A stretch of DNA of 44,247 bases, from assembly GCA_002706205.1 (NCBI GenBank), contig PAKC01000092.1, positions 9,520 to 53,766 on the forward strand, given 5' to 3'. Both the position numbers and the translations under genes were made by a program. Every line of letters starts with the position of its first letter. The first letter of the stretch is position 1. This DNA is from Halobacteriovoraceae bacterium. GTDB lineage: Bacteria; Bdellovibrionota; Bacteriovoracia; Bacteriovoracales; Bacteriovoracaceae. The notes under the pieces are model-generated. The model worked only from the letters and a program-made list of their open reading frames with translations, was not told where the DNA came from and ran no database searches. Below are positions 16,146 through 24,779 of the stretch, piece by piece.

Positions 16146-18488
16146 TTAACTCCCCTTTGCCTTTTCAAACTCTTCTAGAATTGCTCCTTTGAGTATCAAA
16201 GCTAACAGCTCTACCTTTGTTGCATCTGCGTGGGTCTTGATTGTTCCTCTAAAATGGCATAGAGCAAAGCCTAAATATTCACCTTCTTCAAAATACGGAT
16301 AAATAAACTCATTAAGCTCTGTCTGATACGTTTCATCATTCCAAAATGGAAGTTTTTGTTGGTACCAACTTTCTAAGTTTTCTCTCTCAAAATTCTCAAA
16401 ATCATTTTGTACAACTTCATTCTTTCGAGCGATATGCCCTGAATAAAGACAAGCTTTACAATTTTTATTATTGCTTTCAGCAGCACTATCTCGAGAGAGA
16501 TATAAACTCATATCCCCATCATATTCCTTAATCAAAGCAAAATGAATAAATTTATAAAGTTGTTCTTTTGTCATATTATCTTTAAAAAGAAAATCATTAT
16601 GAATAACCAAATATTCCAAACCGTAAGAAAGGTTTTCATAAAAAGTATATTCAGGCTGCTCTAAAAGCTTGTCTGCAATTTTTTTGTTAACTGCAGATTC
16701 ATCTTCAGTAGATAAATAAAGTTCTCCCGACTTTTTTAGTTTTTTAAATTCAGAATAATCAAGAGTTTGTTCTAGTTTTTTCTTATTCTCCTGTCCAAGG
16801 GCCAATTGTTCATCTTTTTTCTTTTTTGCTTCTAAGTCTATTTCTTGATTTTTATTTTTAGCACCACCAATTAATATTTCATTAAAAGGTTTTTTCTTCT
16901 TATTTTGATTTTCATCATCTAATGATTGACTGCCAGTCACCTTCTCTTTATCTAGATCAATTTCATTAAACTGTTTCTTTTTGTTGTTTTCTTCTTGAGT
17001 TAAAAATTCAGTATGATTTTTCTTCGTCGTCGTATTGTCTTCTTCAAAGTTTGATTTTTTCTTATTTTTTGATATATCAACTTCTTCAAAATCATTTGAT
17101 TTTTTTGCAAGATCCTCTTCGCCAATAACAGCATTAGATCTTTTTTTATTGAGTTCATAATCATCAAGTTGAAGTTTTTTTAACTCTTTATCTTCTAGGA
17201 CCTCTTCTATGATTCCTCTATTCTTCTTTTCTAATTCATCCAATTCATCTAAGAGTTTCTTTTTTTTCTTAGCAAGCTCTAAGACTTGTATTTCTAATCC
17301 TTTTTTCTTTTTTTCTTCATATTCTTGATCAAATTGTACTCGTTTTTTTTTGTAGTCATTTTCGATCTCTGTGAAATTCTTCTTTTTTAATTCCATTTTT
17401 TGTTGATTTTTTTCTAATTCGGCCCTTTTTCGATTTAAATCTTGCTGTGCCGCTTCAAACTTTTTCCGCTTATTTCTTTCTTCCTCAGTTTCTCCCACTT
17501 TAGGTAAAGACTTTTTTTCAAACTGTCGTTGAACTTCGTCAAACTGAGTTTTTTTTCTATTTAGCTCTTTTTCGTTTTCTTTAAAACTGGCCCTTTTGCG
17601 ATTAATTTCCTGCTCAACTTCTTCAAAGGTTTTGCGTTTAGATTCATTTTCAACTTCTGCTAAATTTAGTCCCTCTCTACGTTTTTGACTTAGCTCTCCA
17701 AGTGGCTTTATATCAAGCCCCTTGTACGGATTTTTCTTTAACTCTGCCTCAACAGGCGTAAATTTTCCATTTTTTGCCTTAGAGGCTTGAGCAACAGGTT
17801 CAAATTCACTTGTCCTTTTAAGTTGAAAAGAGTCAAAGTCAGAGTTTAAAAAAGACATATCAGTTGAATTCTTCTTTAAGTTAAAATTTGATAAGGGACT
17901 CGCTCCAATAAGAACTCCTCCCTTATTTTTTTTGCTGGCCTTATTTCCAAAATCTGAATTATTTTCCTCATCAAGAATGGCCATTTTTTCGACTCTTAGT
18001 TTTTCTTTAGAATCATAAGCCTTTTTTTCACTTTCACCTATTAAAGTTTTTCCTCCCATAAATTGCTCTGGTAAGGCCTTGTTTTTTTCTTCTTCTTCTT
18101 TTTTTTCCTGTTGTTCAAATGGAACAAAAAACATATTAATTTTATGCAAAAGACTCTTTTTATTTATATCTTCTGAAACAACTTCATCTAAACCATTCTT
18201 TTGTAATTTAGAAAAAATATGAGGAGGGATATTTTTAGCTTGTATAAGTATGTTTTTTGACTTTTTATCACGTACAAATTTTTTACATTCATTTAAATAA
18301 AGTTCGGTTTTTTTTAAATCTGCTGAAAATGTCACGGCATGTTCCATGACACCAATTAATTGATGATACTCGCTGAGCGAATCAAGCTCATAAACTGTAT
18401 AAGAATTGTCTTCCTCTACACTCGCTTTCAACTGTTGCAACTTATCGGATAAAGGATAAAGAAAAACCACGTTTCGTTCGATTGCCAT
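16146..18488 (-). CDS. 780-aa repeat protein: receiver-like N-terminus, long Lys/Glu coiled-coil repeat, GAF-like C-terminus
   Basis: Continuous ORF; stop TAA directly abuts the ATG of the next gene (16143-16145). N-term NVVFLYPLSDKLQQLKASVEEDNSYTVYELDSL...; C-term ends GEYLGFALCHFRGTIKTHADATKVELLALILKGAILEEF. Confidence 0.8.
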   Translation of the reverse strand: MAIERNVVFLYPLSDKLQQLKASVEEDNSYTVYELDSLSEYHQLIGVMEHAVTFSADLKKTELYLNECKKFVRDKKSKNILIQAKNIPPHIFSKLQKNGLDEVVSEDINKKSLLHKINMFFVPFEQQEKKEEEEKNKALPEQFMGGKTLIGESEKKAYDSKEKLRVEKMAILDEENNSDFGNKASKKNKGGVLIGASPLSNFNLKKNSTDMSFLNSDFDSFQLKRTSEFEPVAQASKAKNGKFTPVEAELKKNPYKGLDIKPLGELSQKRREGLNLAEVENESKRKTFEEVEQEINRKRASFKENEKELNRKKTQFDEVQRQFEKKSLPKVGETEEERNKRKKFEAAQQDLNRKRAELEKNQQKMELKKKNFTEIENDYKKKRVQFDQEYEEKKKKGLEIQVLELAKKKKKLLDELDELEKKNRGIIEEVLEDKELKKLQLDDYELNKKRSNAVIGEEDLAKKSNDFEEVDISKNKKKSNFEEDNTTTKKNHTEFLTQEENNKKKQFNEIDLDKEKVTGSQSLDDENQNKKKKPFNEILIGGAKNKNQEIDLEAKKKKDEQLALGQENKKKLEQTLDYSEFKKLKKSGELYLSTEDESAVNKKIADKLLEQPEYTFYENLSYGLEYLVIHNDFLFKDNMTKEQLYKFIHFALIKEYDGDMSLYLSRDSAAESNNKNCKACLYSGHIARKNEVVQNDFENFERENLESWYQQKLPFWNDETYQTELNEFIYPYFEEGEYLGFALCHFRGTIKTHADATKVELLALILKGAILEEFEKAKGS
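16974..17141 (-). repeat. second block of 14-residue protein repeats (4 units)
   Basis: RSNAVIGEEDLAKK / SNDFEEVDISKNKK / KSNFEEDNTTTKKN / HTEFLTQEENNKKK. Confidence 0.65.
17175..17678 (-). repeat. first block of 14-residue (42-nt) protein repeats, about 12 units in register
   Basis: REGLNLAEVENESK / RKTFEEVEQEINRK / RASFKENEKELNRK / KTQFDEVQRQFEKK / SLPKVGETEEERNK / RKKFEAAQQDLNRK / RAELEKNQQKMELK / KKNFTEIENDYKKK / RVQFDQEYEEKKKK / GLEIQVLELAKKKK / KLLDELDELEKKNR / GIIEEVLEDKELKK. Confidence 0.8.
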
Positions 18489-18519
18489 TTTAAGATTATA
18501 GCATAAATAACATCATCTT

Positions 18520-19326
18520 TTAGGAAGATATTCCTTGAATTTTTACTTGTGACTTGTTCTGCCAATAGTTCATAAAATAGTAATAATGATAGTTTACATA
18601 AAGCTGTACAAATTTCCGAGTATTTCTGTCAACCTCCAAAACCCTGATGTACTCTTTAAGTTCAGACTCCCTATATTTCATAAAAATTTTATGTAAAATT
18701 TTTTTCATAAATACTTCTGAGCTATCGACTCTCGACTCAATTTCTGCATAATTAATAAACTTATCAAAACCTGACCCATTTCTTAAACGCAAGATAGTTT
18801 TTTTATTTGGAAACATAGTCGACCAAAGGTTTTTAATTTTATCCAACTGTAAACTATAGCCACATAATCGATAAATTTCACTTAACAAACTTATTCTTTT
18901 TAAAGATTTAGGCTTTTGCTTGTAACTTTGCCCATCGAATAAATCATAATAAAAACTGTAAAGATCACGTTGATAAGTTTGGTCAGCTAAAATTTTAACA
19001 AAAAAATGATTATTCCTGGCCAAGAGATTGATTTTTTTTAACTGGGCCGAAGAAAAGCTTGAATTTAACTTAGACACAAATTTTCTTCTATAATCTAAAT
19101 AATCAAACTCCTGCCAAACGAATTTTTGTTGATAAAGCTTTTTTAATTTGTAATCAGTTTCACTAATTTGATAGATATTTTGATATTGATCAATCTTTTT
19201 AACATTTTCAAAGAAATCTCTTAAACCGATTTCTATATAGATTGAATCTGCTATAGTTTCAATTTGTCCATACGCCGGATGGCCAATAAAAAATATAAAA
19301 AGCAAAATATAAGGTTTCATTCTCAC
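18520..19326 (-). CDS. hypothetical secreted protein
   Basis: 268-aa ORF with signal peptide-like MRMKPYILLFIFFIGHPAYGQ. Confidence 0.7.
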   Translation of the reverse strand: MRMKPYILLFIFFIGHPAYGQIETIADSIYIEIGLRDFFENVKKIDQYQNIYQISETDYKLKKLYQQKFVWQEFDYLDYRRKFVSKLNSSFSSAQLKKINLLARNNHFFVKILADQTYQRDLYSFYYDLFDGQSYKQKPKSLKRISLLSEIYRLCGYSLQLDKIKNLWSTMFPNKKTILRLRNGSGFDKFINYAEIESRVDSSEVFMKKILHKIFMKYRESELKEYIRVLEVDRNTRKFVQLYVNYHYYYFMNYWQNKSQVKIQGISS

Positions 19327-19365
19327 TCTATCGACAAATAGAATGAGAACAAAACTTAAATAAAG

Positions 19366-20748
19366 TTAAAATTCAATATGGTTTGGGGTTCTATAAAAAG
19401 GAATAACATCACGAATATTACTCATCCCTGTAATATACATAATAGCTCTTTCAAATCCGAGTCCAAAACCAGAATGAGGAACACTTCCAAAACGGCGCAA
19501 ATCTAAGTACCAATTATACAAAGATTCTTCCAAATTAAGCTCTTTCATTCTCTTAGTTAATTTATCTAAGTCTTCTTCTCGTTGTGAGCCACCAATAATT
19601 TCACCAACTCCTGGAACTAAAATATCCATAGCACGAACTGTTTTATTATCATCATTCTGTTTCATATAAAATGCTTTAATTCCTTTAGGATAATCTGTAA
19701 CAATAACTGGACCTTTATAGTACTCATCAGTTAAATATCTTTCATGTTCAGTTTGTAAGTCTGCTCCCCACTCAACAGGATAATCAAAACTTTTATTACT
19801 CTTAATTAATATATCGACTGCTTCGGTATACGTTATTTGCTTAAAATCAGAAGTTGAAACTTTTGTAAGTTTATCTATTAAACCTTTTTCAATGAATCGA
19901 TTAAAAAACTCTAACTCATCTTTACAATACTTTAAGGCATGTTTAATCATATATTGAATATATTCGGCACCCAACAAAGCGATTTCATCCAAATCAGCAA
20001 AAGCGACTTCTGGCTCTATCATCCAAAACTCTGATAAATGCCTCGTTGTATTAGAATTTTCTGACCTAAATGTTGGTCCAAAAGTATAAACACTCCCCAT
20101 TGAACAAGCAAAAGCTTCAGCTTCTAATTGACCTGTCACACATAAATAAGACTCCTTGCCAAAGTAGTCCTTTTCCCAAATAATATTGCCAGATTTATCA
20201 TATGGCATATTCTTAGGATCCAAAGTAGAGACTCTAAACAACTCTCCAGCTCCTTCAGCATCCATAGCTGTTAAAATTGGTGTGTGGATATAATAAAAAC
20301 CTTTATCACTAAAAAACCTATGCGTCGCTTGGGCCAGTTCATGTCTTACTCGAAAAACCGCACCAAAAGTATTTGTACGAGGTCGCAAATGAGCTATCTC
20401 ACGTAAAAACTCCATCGATGTCCCTTTTTTTTGTAAAGGATAATCTTGGGGAGCTTTACCTAAAACTTCAATTGAATTAGCATGAACTTCAACTGGTTGC
20501 TTTCCCTTAGATTCAACTAATTTACCATATATTGCAAAAGCAGAACCTGTTAATGACTTCGTAAAGTCTTCATAGCCTTCTAACTGATCATCGGCAATGA
20601 TTTGTAGATCTTTTTGACAAGAGCCATCATTAATAACAATAAAGGAGAACGATTTAGAAACCCTTATACTTCGAATCCAACCTTTAACCAAAATATCTTG
20701 TCCCGAGGGCTTTGTAGCATAAAGCTCTTTAACAGTAGACCTTTTCAT
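19366..20748 (-). CDS. asnS: asparaginyl-tRNA synthetase
   Basis: VKGWIRSIRVSKSFSFIVINDGS, TFGPTFRSENSNTTRHLSEFWMIEPEVAFADL, PHSGFGLGFERAIMYITGMSNIRDVIPFYRTP. Confidence 0.97.
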   Translation of the reverse strand: MKRSTVKELYATKPSGQDILVKGWIRSIRVSKSFSFIVINDGSCQKDLQIIADDQLEGYEDFTKSLTGSAFAIYGKLVESKGKQPVEVHANSIEVLGKAPQDYPLQKKGTSMEFLREIAHLRPRTNTFGAVFRVRHELAQATHRFFSDKGFYYIHTPILTAMDAEGAGELFRVSTLDPKNMPYDKSGNIIWEKDYFGKESYLCVTGQLEAEAFACSMGSVYTFGPTFRSENSNTTRHLSEFWMIEPEVAFADLDEIALLGAEYIQYMIKHALKYCKDELEFFNRFIEKGLIDKLTKVSTSDFKQITYTEAVDILIKSNKSFDYPVEWGADLQTEHERYLTDEYYKGPVIVTDYPKGIKAFYMKQNDDNKTVRAMDILVPGVGEIIGGSQREEDLDKLTKRMKELNLEESLYNWYLDLRRFGSVPHSGFGLGFERAIMYITGMSNIRDVIPFYRTPNHIEF

Positions 20749-20794
20749 CTTTTTCTCCTCACTTACCTATAATTAAATAACCTCAGCATAACTC

Positions 20795-20829
20795 AAAAGC
20801 CCTTTATCGTCCAGAATGACACTAAAGGG
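20795..20829 (-). terminator. putative Rho-independent terminator of the porin gene
   Basis: On the minus strand: CCCTTTA-loop-TAAAGGG followed by CTTTT, just past the porin stop codon at 20834. Confidence 0.6.
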
Positions 20830-20833
20830 TTAC

Positions 20834-21865
20834 TTAAAAACTAACACCGTAGTCAACTTGAAGCTTAGTATAATCATCCTCAGTTGTATCGATGTTCTTT
20901 TTATTAACAAAATATCCAAATGATAAATATTCATGATCAGTTAGCTTATACTTCCCCCAATAAATAAACCCAGAAGAGTCGGTCGTTTTTCCAGCAAAGT
21001 CGCCGTCAGCAAAGTCACGGTTAGCTCCATTCGCTTCAACTGTACGGTGATTTAATCCCACAATCCATGATCCTTTCTTCTTGGCCTTCCCCATAGAAAA
21101 GCCAACATAGTTTGAAGAGTTATTATCTTCAGCTTCATTGTTTTTAATCGAAGAGATAGCTATTGTGATAGGATACTTCCAAGCATATTTTAATTCCCCA
21201 TAAACTTCTAAAAAGTTTAAGCCTTCACCTGTGGAATTAGGGTCATAACCGACTTTCCTAGCATTTTCATAATGATATTGGGAAACTCCAAGATTATAAG
21301 CAAAATCTCCGCTTTCTCTTTCATAACCAATTTGAGAAGCCGACAAAGTCACATCGGCGCCATCTTGAGTAGAAGAAGCTTTGTTTTCATCAACCCAAAA
21401 CGAAGCAAGATTTAAATAAGCTCCTGAAAACTTATAATTCACATGAAGACCATCAAAGCTCACATCACTATCCCAAAACATCTGATTCTTTCCTGCTTTC
21501 GTAAAAACCTGCTTCATTCTTCCTATGTTAAATATAAGATCGTTATACTTTTTTTGAATTGTGGCCCGATCAATATAGATATCCTTAGGTTTACTTTGGT
21601 TACCTAATGTCGAATTAGTCGTTGTCACACTTGGTCCATCGCTTGTGGCCAGACGTAATTCAAATTTCATCTGATCATTAATTTGATATAAGCTCCCAAT
21701 TCTTACTCGTATTCTATGGCGATTGCGTCCCTCACTAGCCGCTTCGTCCTTAGAGTTTTCAAATCTATAGCGAAAATCAGCACTGGGAGTAATTTGATCC
21801 CAATTAGACTCCCCTTTGACACTTAATACACTTAACATAACCGTCCAAAACAGTATTTTTTTCAT
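20834..21865 (-). CDS. outer-membrane porin-like beta-barrel protein
   Basis: Signal peptide-like MKKILFWTVMLSVLSVKGES; PSADFRYRFENSKDEAASEGRNRHRIRVRIGSLYQINDQMKFELRLATSD...; ends in aromatic VDYGVSF. Confidence 0.8.
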   Translation of the reverse strand: MKKILFWTVMLSVLSVKGESNWDQITPSADFRYRFENSKDEAASEGRNRHRIRVRIGSLYQINDQMKFELRLATSDGPSVTTTNSTLGNQSKPKDIYIDRATIQKKYNDLIFNIGRMKQVFTKAGKNQMFWDSDVSFDGLHVNYKFSGAYLNLASFWVDENKASSTQDGADVTLSASQIGYERESGDFAYNLGVSQYHYENARKVGYDPNSTGEGLNFLEVYGELKYAWKYPITIAISSIKNNEAEDNNSSNYVGFSMGKAKKKGSWIVGLNHRTVEANGANRDFADGDFAGKTTDSSGFIYWGKYKLTDHEYLSFGYFVNKKNIDTTEDDYTKLQVDYGVSF

Positions 21866-21926
21866 TTTAACTCCGAAAATGATATATATATAAGTTCTTG
21901 AATATGTTCCCTTCTTTAAAAAATTA

Positions 21927-21954
21927 TCAATTTTTTACAAGTATTTGTCGATAA
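21927..21954 (+). promoter_or_regulatory. sigma28 (FliA)-like promoter
   Basis: TCAATTTT-N12-GTCGATAA, upstream of the decayed MCP gene. Confidence 0.5.
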
Positions 21955-21990
21955 AAGAAAAGAAATAAATTCTCTTTTAAAAGGCTTTTT

Positions 21991-22867
21991 ATGAAAAAAG
22001 TGCATTTTTTAAACAATTTTAGTCACAAAACTCAAATTTATCAAATGACTATCTTGTTAAACTTTTAACGTTTAGAAGAAAGGAAAAAGATTTTCTTCTA
22101 AAAAGAGGCCCGACTTATCTCAACAAACTGGATAAAGATATTCAACAAGTATCTCAAAGAATGAAAAATCGTGGTTTAGACAATATTCGAAAAAATGACC
22201 TTATAAAACTTATGCAAAAATATCGCATGCATTTTAAACAAGTCATCAAAAATTATGATTATATCATACAAACAAAGTCGCAGCAAAATGCAGCTGCCGC
22301 AAATCAAGGTAAAGAAACTGTTTTTAATGTGATTACGGCCATGAACTCTTTATCAGACTCAGCCAAGAATATGATGAGCCGTTTTAACCAAACAAGTTCA
22401 GAGCTTCAAGATGTTGTTAATATCATCAACCAAATAGGAGAAAAAGCCCAAGTCGTTAATGATATAGTTTTTCAAACTAAGTTACTTTCATTTAATGCCT
22501 CAGTCGAGGCTGCAAGAGCTGGTGAACATGGAAAGGGCTTTGCCGTCGTAGCCGAAGAAGTTGGAAATCTTGCCAATATGAGTGGAAGATCAGCTGAAGA
22601 AATTTCCACAATCCTCGATTCTTCAACCAAGAAGGTCGACCAATTGGTAAAAAGCAATCAGCAAGAAATTGAAAAGCTTGTCAAAAACAGCACTCACAAG
22701 ATATTAATTAAAAAACTCAATTGGTCTCACAAGTAGCAGGCCAGCTAGAAATATTACTCTACGGTCATAATAAGAATACTAAAAACCTTAATAAGAGTTC
22801 ACAAAAAAAAGTCGTCAATGAGACAATAAAAACCGACTCATCATCTGAAGAAAAAAAGGCAGCTTAA
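21991..22867 (+). pseudogene. degenerate methyl-accepting chemotaxis protein
   Basis: 22161..22736 encodes an MCP signalling hairpin tip ([45 protein letters not shown]). Upstream in the same frame, without an [32 protein letters not shown]. No TM or HAMP segment. Frame breaks near A6 at 22710-22715; the shifted frame continues [32 protein letters not shown]...KKAA to a stop at 22865-22867. Confidence 0.75.
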
Positions 22868-22877
22868 AAGCTGCCTT
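22856..22877. terminator. hairpin AAGGCAGCTTAAAAGCTGCCTT, likely shared terminator of convergent genes
   Basis: 8-10 bp stem; plus-strand tail TAGGATTTTT; minus-strand tail TTTTTTT. Confidence 0.75.
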
Positions 22878-22891
22878 AGGATTTTTAATTA

Positions 22892-23899
22892 TTATTCATT
22901 ATTATGATGCTGTTTAAGTATATCCTTAGCTTCGCGCCAGCTTAATCTTGGACCAAATTGCTCCACAAGTTTAGAGCTGGCCAAGCTGGCAAGTGATCCA
23001 GCTCCAGCATAAGACATGCCATTGGTTATTCCATAAAGAAATGCTCCAGCATACATATCCCCAGCACCATTGGAATCAATAGCTTGAACCGCATGAGGTT
23101 CAATATCGATAAACATAGTGCCATCCCAGATCATCGCCCCATTTTTACCTAAAGTAATCACAAAAGTTTTTGCATATTTTTTAAGCTCTTCTCTGGCTTC
23201 ATTTAAACTCGTTTTTCCTGTAAAGTCTCTTACTTCATGCTCGTTACAAAAAATGAGATCAAGGCCATCACCGATTATTTCTTGCATATTCTCTTTGAAA
23301 AACTTAACCATGTTAGGATCACTCATTGTCAATGAGGTTTTAACCCCCGCCTGCTTTGCAAGTCTTACCGCTTCAAGGGCTGCCGTATGTCCAGTAGGAC
23401 TTGCAACTAAATACCCTTCAACATAAAGCCACTTAGAGTTTTCCAACGCTTTTTCATCAATTTGATCTTTATCTAAAGTCGCAGTTATACCAAGAAATGT
23501 ATTCATAGTTCTCTCTGCATCTGGTGTCACCATAACCATACACTTTCCCGTTTTCCCTTGAGGTAAATTTTCCAAAGTATTTTTAGTATCAACACCATTT
23601 TCAGATATATCATTTAAATAAAAACTTCCAGTATCATCATTCGCAATTTTAAATGAATAAAACGACTTCCCTCCAAACTGGGAAACCGCAATAATCGTGT
23701 TTGCTGCACTTCCACCACACTGGCGTTTTATTTCACTTGTTTTGTGTGACTCTAAGGCTGAAATAAGCTCTGCCTGACGCTCTTCTTCAACCAACGTCAT
23801 AGTTCCTTTCTCTATTGAGTTTTTTGTAAAGAAATCATCATTGACTTCAAACTCCATATCAACTAGCGCATTTCCTATACCATACACATCATACTTCAT
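22892..23899 (-). CDS. PfkB-family carbohydrate/nucleoside kinase (adenosine kinase-like)
   Basis: MKYDVYGIGNALVDMEFEV, CGGSAANTIIAVSQFGG, DSNGAGDMYAGAFLYGI. ORF-track start 23944 probably too early. Confidence 0.92.
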   Translation of the reverse strand: MKYDVYGIGNALVDMEFEVNDDFFTKNSIEKGTMTLVEEERQAELISALESHKTSEIKRQCGGSAANTIIAVSQFGGKSFYSFKIANDDTGSFYLNDISENGVDTKNTLENLPQGKTGKCMVMVTPDAERTMNTFLGITATLDKDQIDEKALENSKWLYVEGYLVASPTGHTAALEAVRLAKQAGVKTSLTMSDPNMVKFFKENMQEIIGDGLDLIFCNEHEVRDFTGKTSLNEAREELKKYAKTFVITLGKNGAMIWDGTMFIDIEPHAVQAIDSNGAGDMYAGAFLYGITNGMSYAGAGSLASLASSKLVEQFGPRLSWREAKDILKQHHNNE

Positions 23900-23947
23900 T
23901 ATTTTATCCTTTTTGTTAAATGAGGCATATATATACCAAAGCAAAAA

Positions 23948-24676
23948 TCATTTTGAAATACTTAGATAGACATCATATGAAGTTGATTTACCTTTATGGA
24001 TCAAATCAGGCTTTCCTAATAGGCTATCTGCTTTATTAGACCTTTTTATAACTAAACGCTCCCTTGTAAAACCTCTAAGCTTTTTGGCCACCATCAATGC
24101 ATCTGTGTCTTCTCCTATAATATGTCGAAAAATACTCATTTCTTTTTTAGGTGCTGATTTGAGATTTTTTTGAGCATACATAGGATCAAAAAAAATGACA
24201 TCAGGCTTGGAAGCGAGATTTGAACAATAATTAAGGATATCACCATAATAAAATTCAATTTTTGCGGCAGAAAATTTTAATCCATTAGTGATCAATGCTG
24301 CGGCTAAAGGGTGTCGCTCAACACAAATCAACTTTTCAAGTCCATAACTATACATGAGTAAGGAATCACCTAAAAGTCCTGCCGTAGCGTCTAACACACT
24401 CGGTCGTTTTTTCCCTTTTTTTAATCCAATTGCTTTGGCCAAAAGATCCTTATAAATAGAGCTTTTATAAAAAAACTTTTTATGTTTTTCTAAGATATCA
24501 GCAACTGCAATAAAAATGGGGCTAAAAGGCTCCTGACTCAAGGCAATCTTTCCAAGTTCATCAACTCTCAATGTATAAGGTGCTGCTTTAATATCCTTTA
24601 AAATTCTCGCTTCTTCAGGGCAAAAAGTAGCAAACGCCTCAAAGTCAATTTTTTTTGAGCTTTTAATAATATTCAT
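23948..24676 (-). CDS. rsmJ: 16S rRNA (guanine-1516-N2) methyltransferase RsmJ-like
   Basis: VLDATAGLLGDSLLMYSYGLEKLICVERHPLAAALI...DVIFFDPMYAQKNLKSAPKKEMSIFRHIIG...LVIKR. Confidence 0.85.
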   Translation of the reverse strand: MNIIKSSKKIDFEAFATFCPEEARILKDIKAAPYTLRVDELGKIALSQEPFSPIFIAVADILEKHKKFFYKSSIYKDLLAKAIGLKKGKKRPSVLDATAGLLGDSLLMYSYGLEKLICVERHPLAAALITNGLKFSAAKIEFYYGDILNYCSNLASKPDVIFFDPMYAQKNLKSAPKKEMSIFRHIIGEDTDALMVAKKLRGFTRERLVIKRSNKADSLLGKPDLIHKGKSTSYDVYLSISK

Positions 24677-24779
24677 TACTCATAAATATCTTATCTCTAA
24701 CAAAAATCAACCATTTTTCTGACTACTTTTCGATCAAAATATGTTAAATAAAACTAAATAGACAATCAAGGAAGGCTTT

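Noticed and set aside
19327-19345. sigma28-like site upstream of the secreted protein 18520..19326
   Set aside because: GTCGATAG lies almost on the start codon and no -35 fits at the expected distance.
24677-24779. Glycine riboswitch upstream of gcvP
   Set aside because: The 103-nt rsmJ-gcvP gap is AT-rich and shows no glycine-aptamer-like conserved core or tandem structure.
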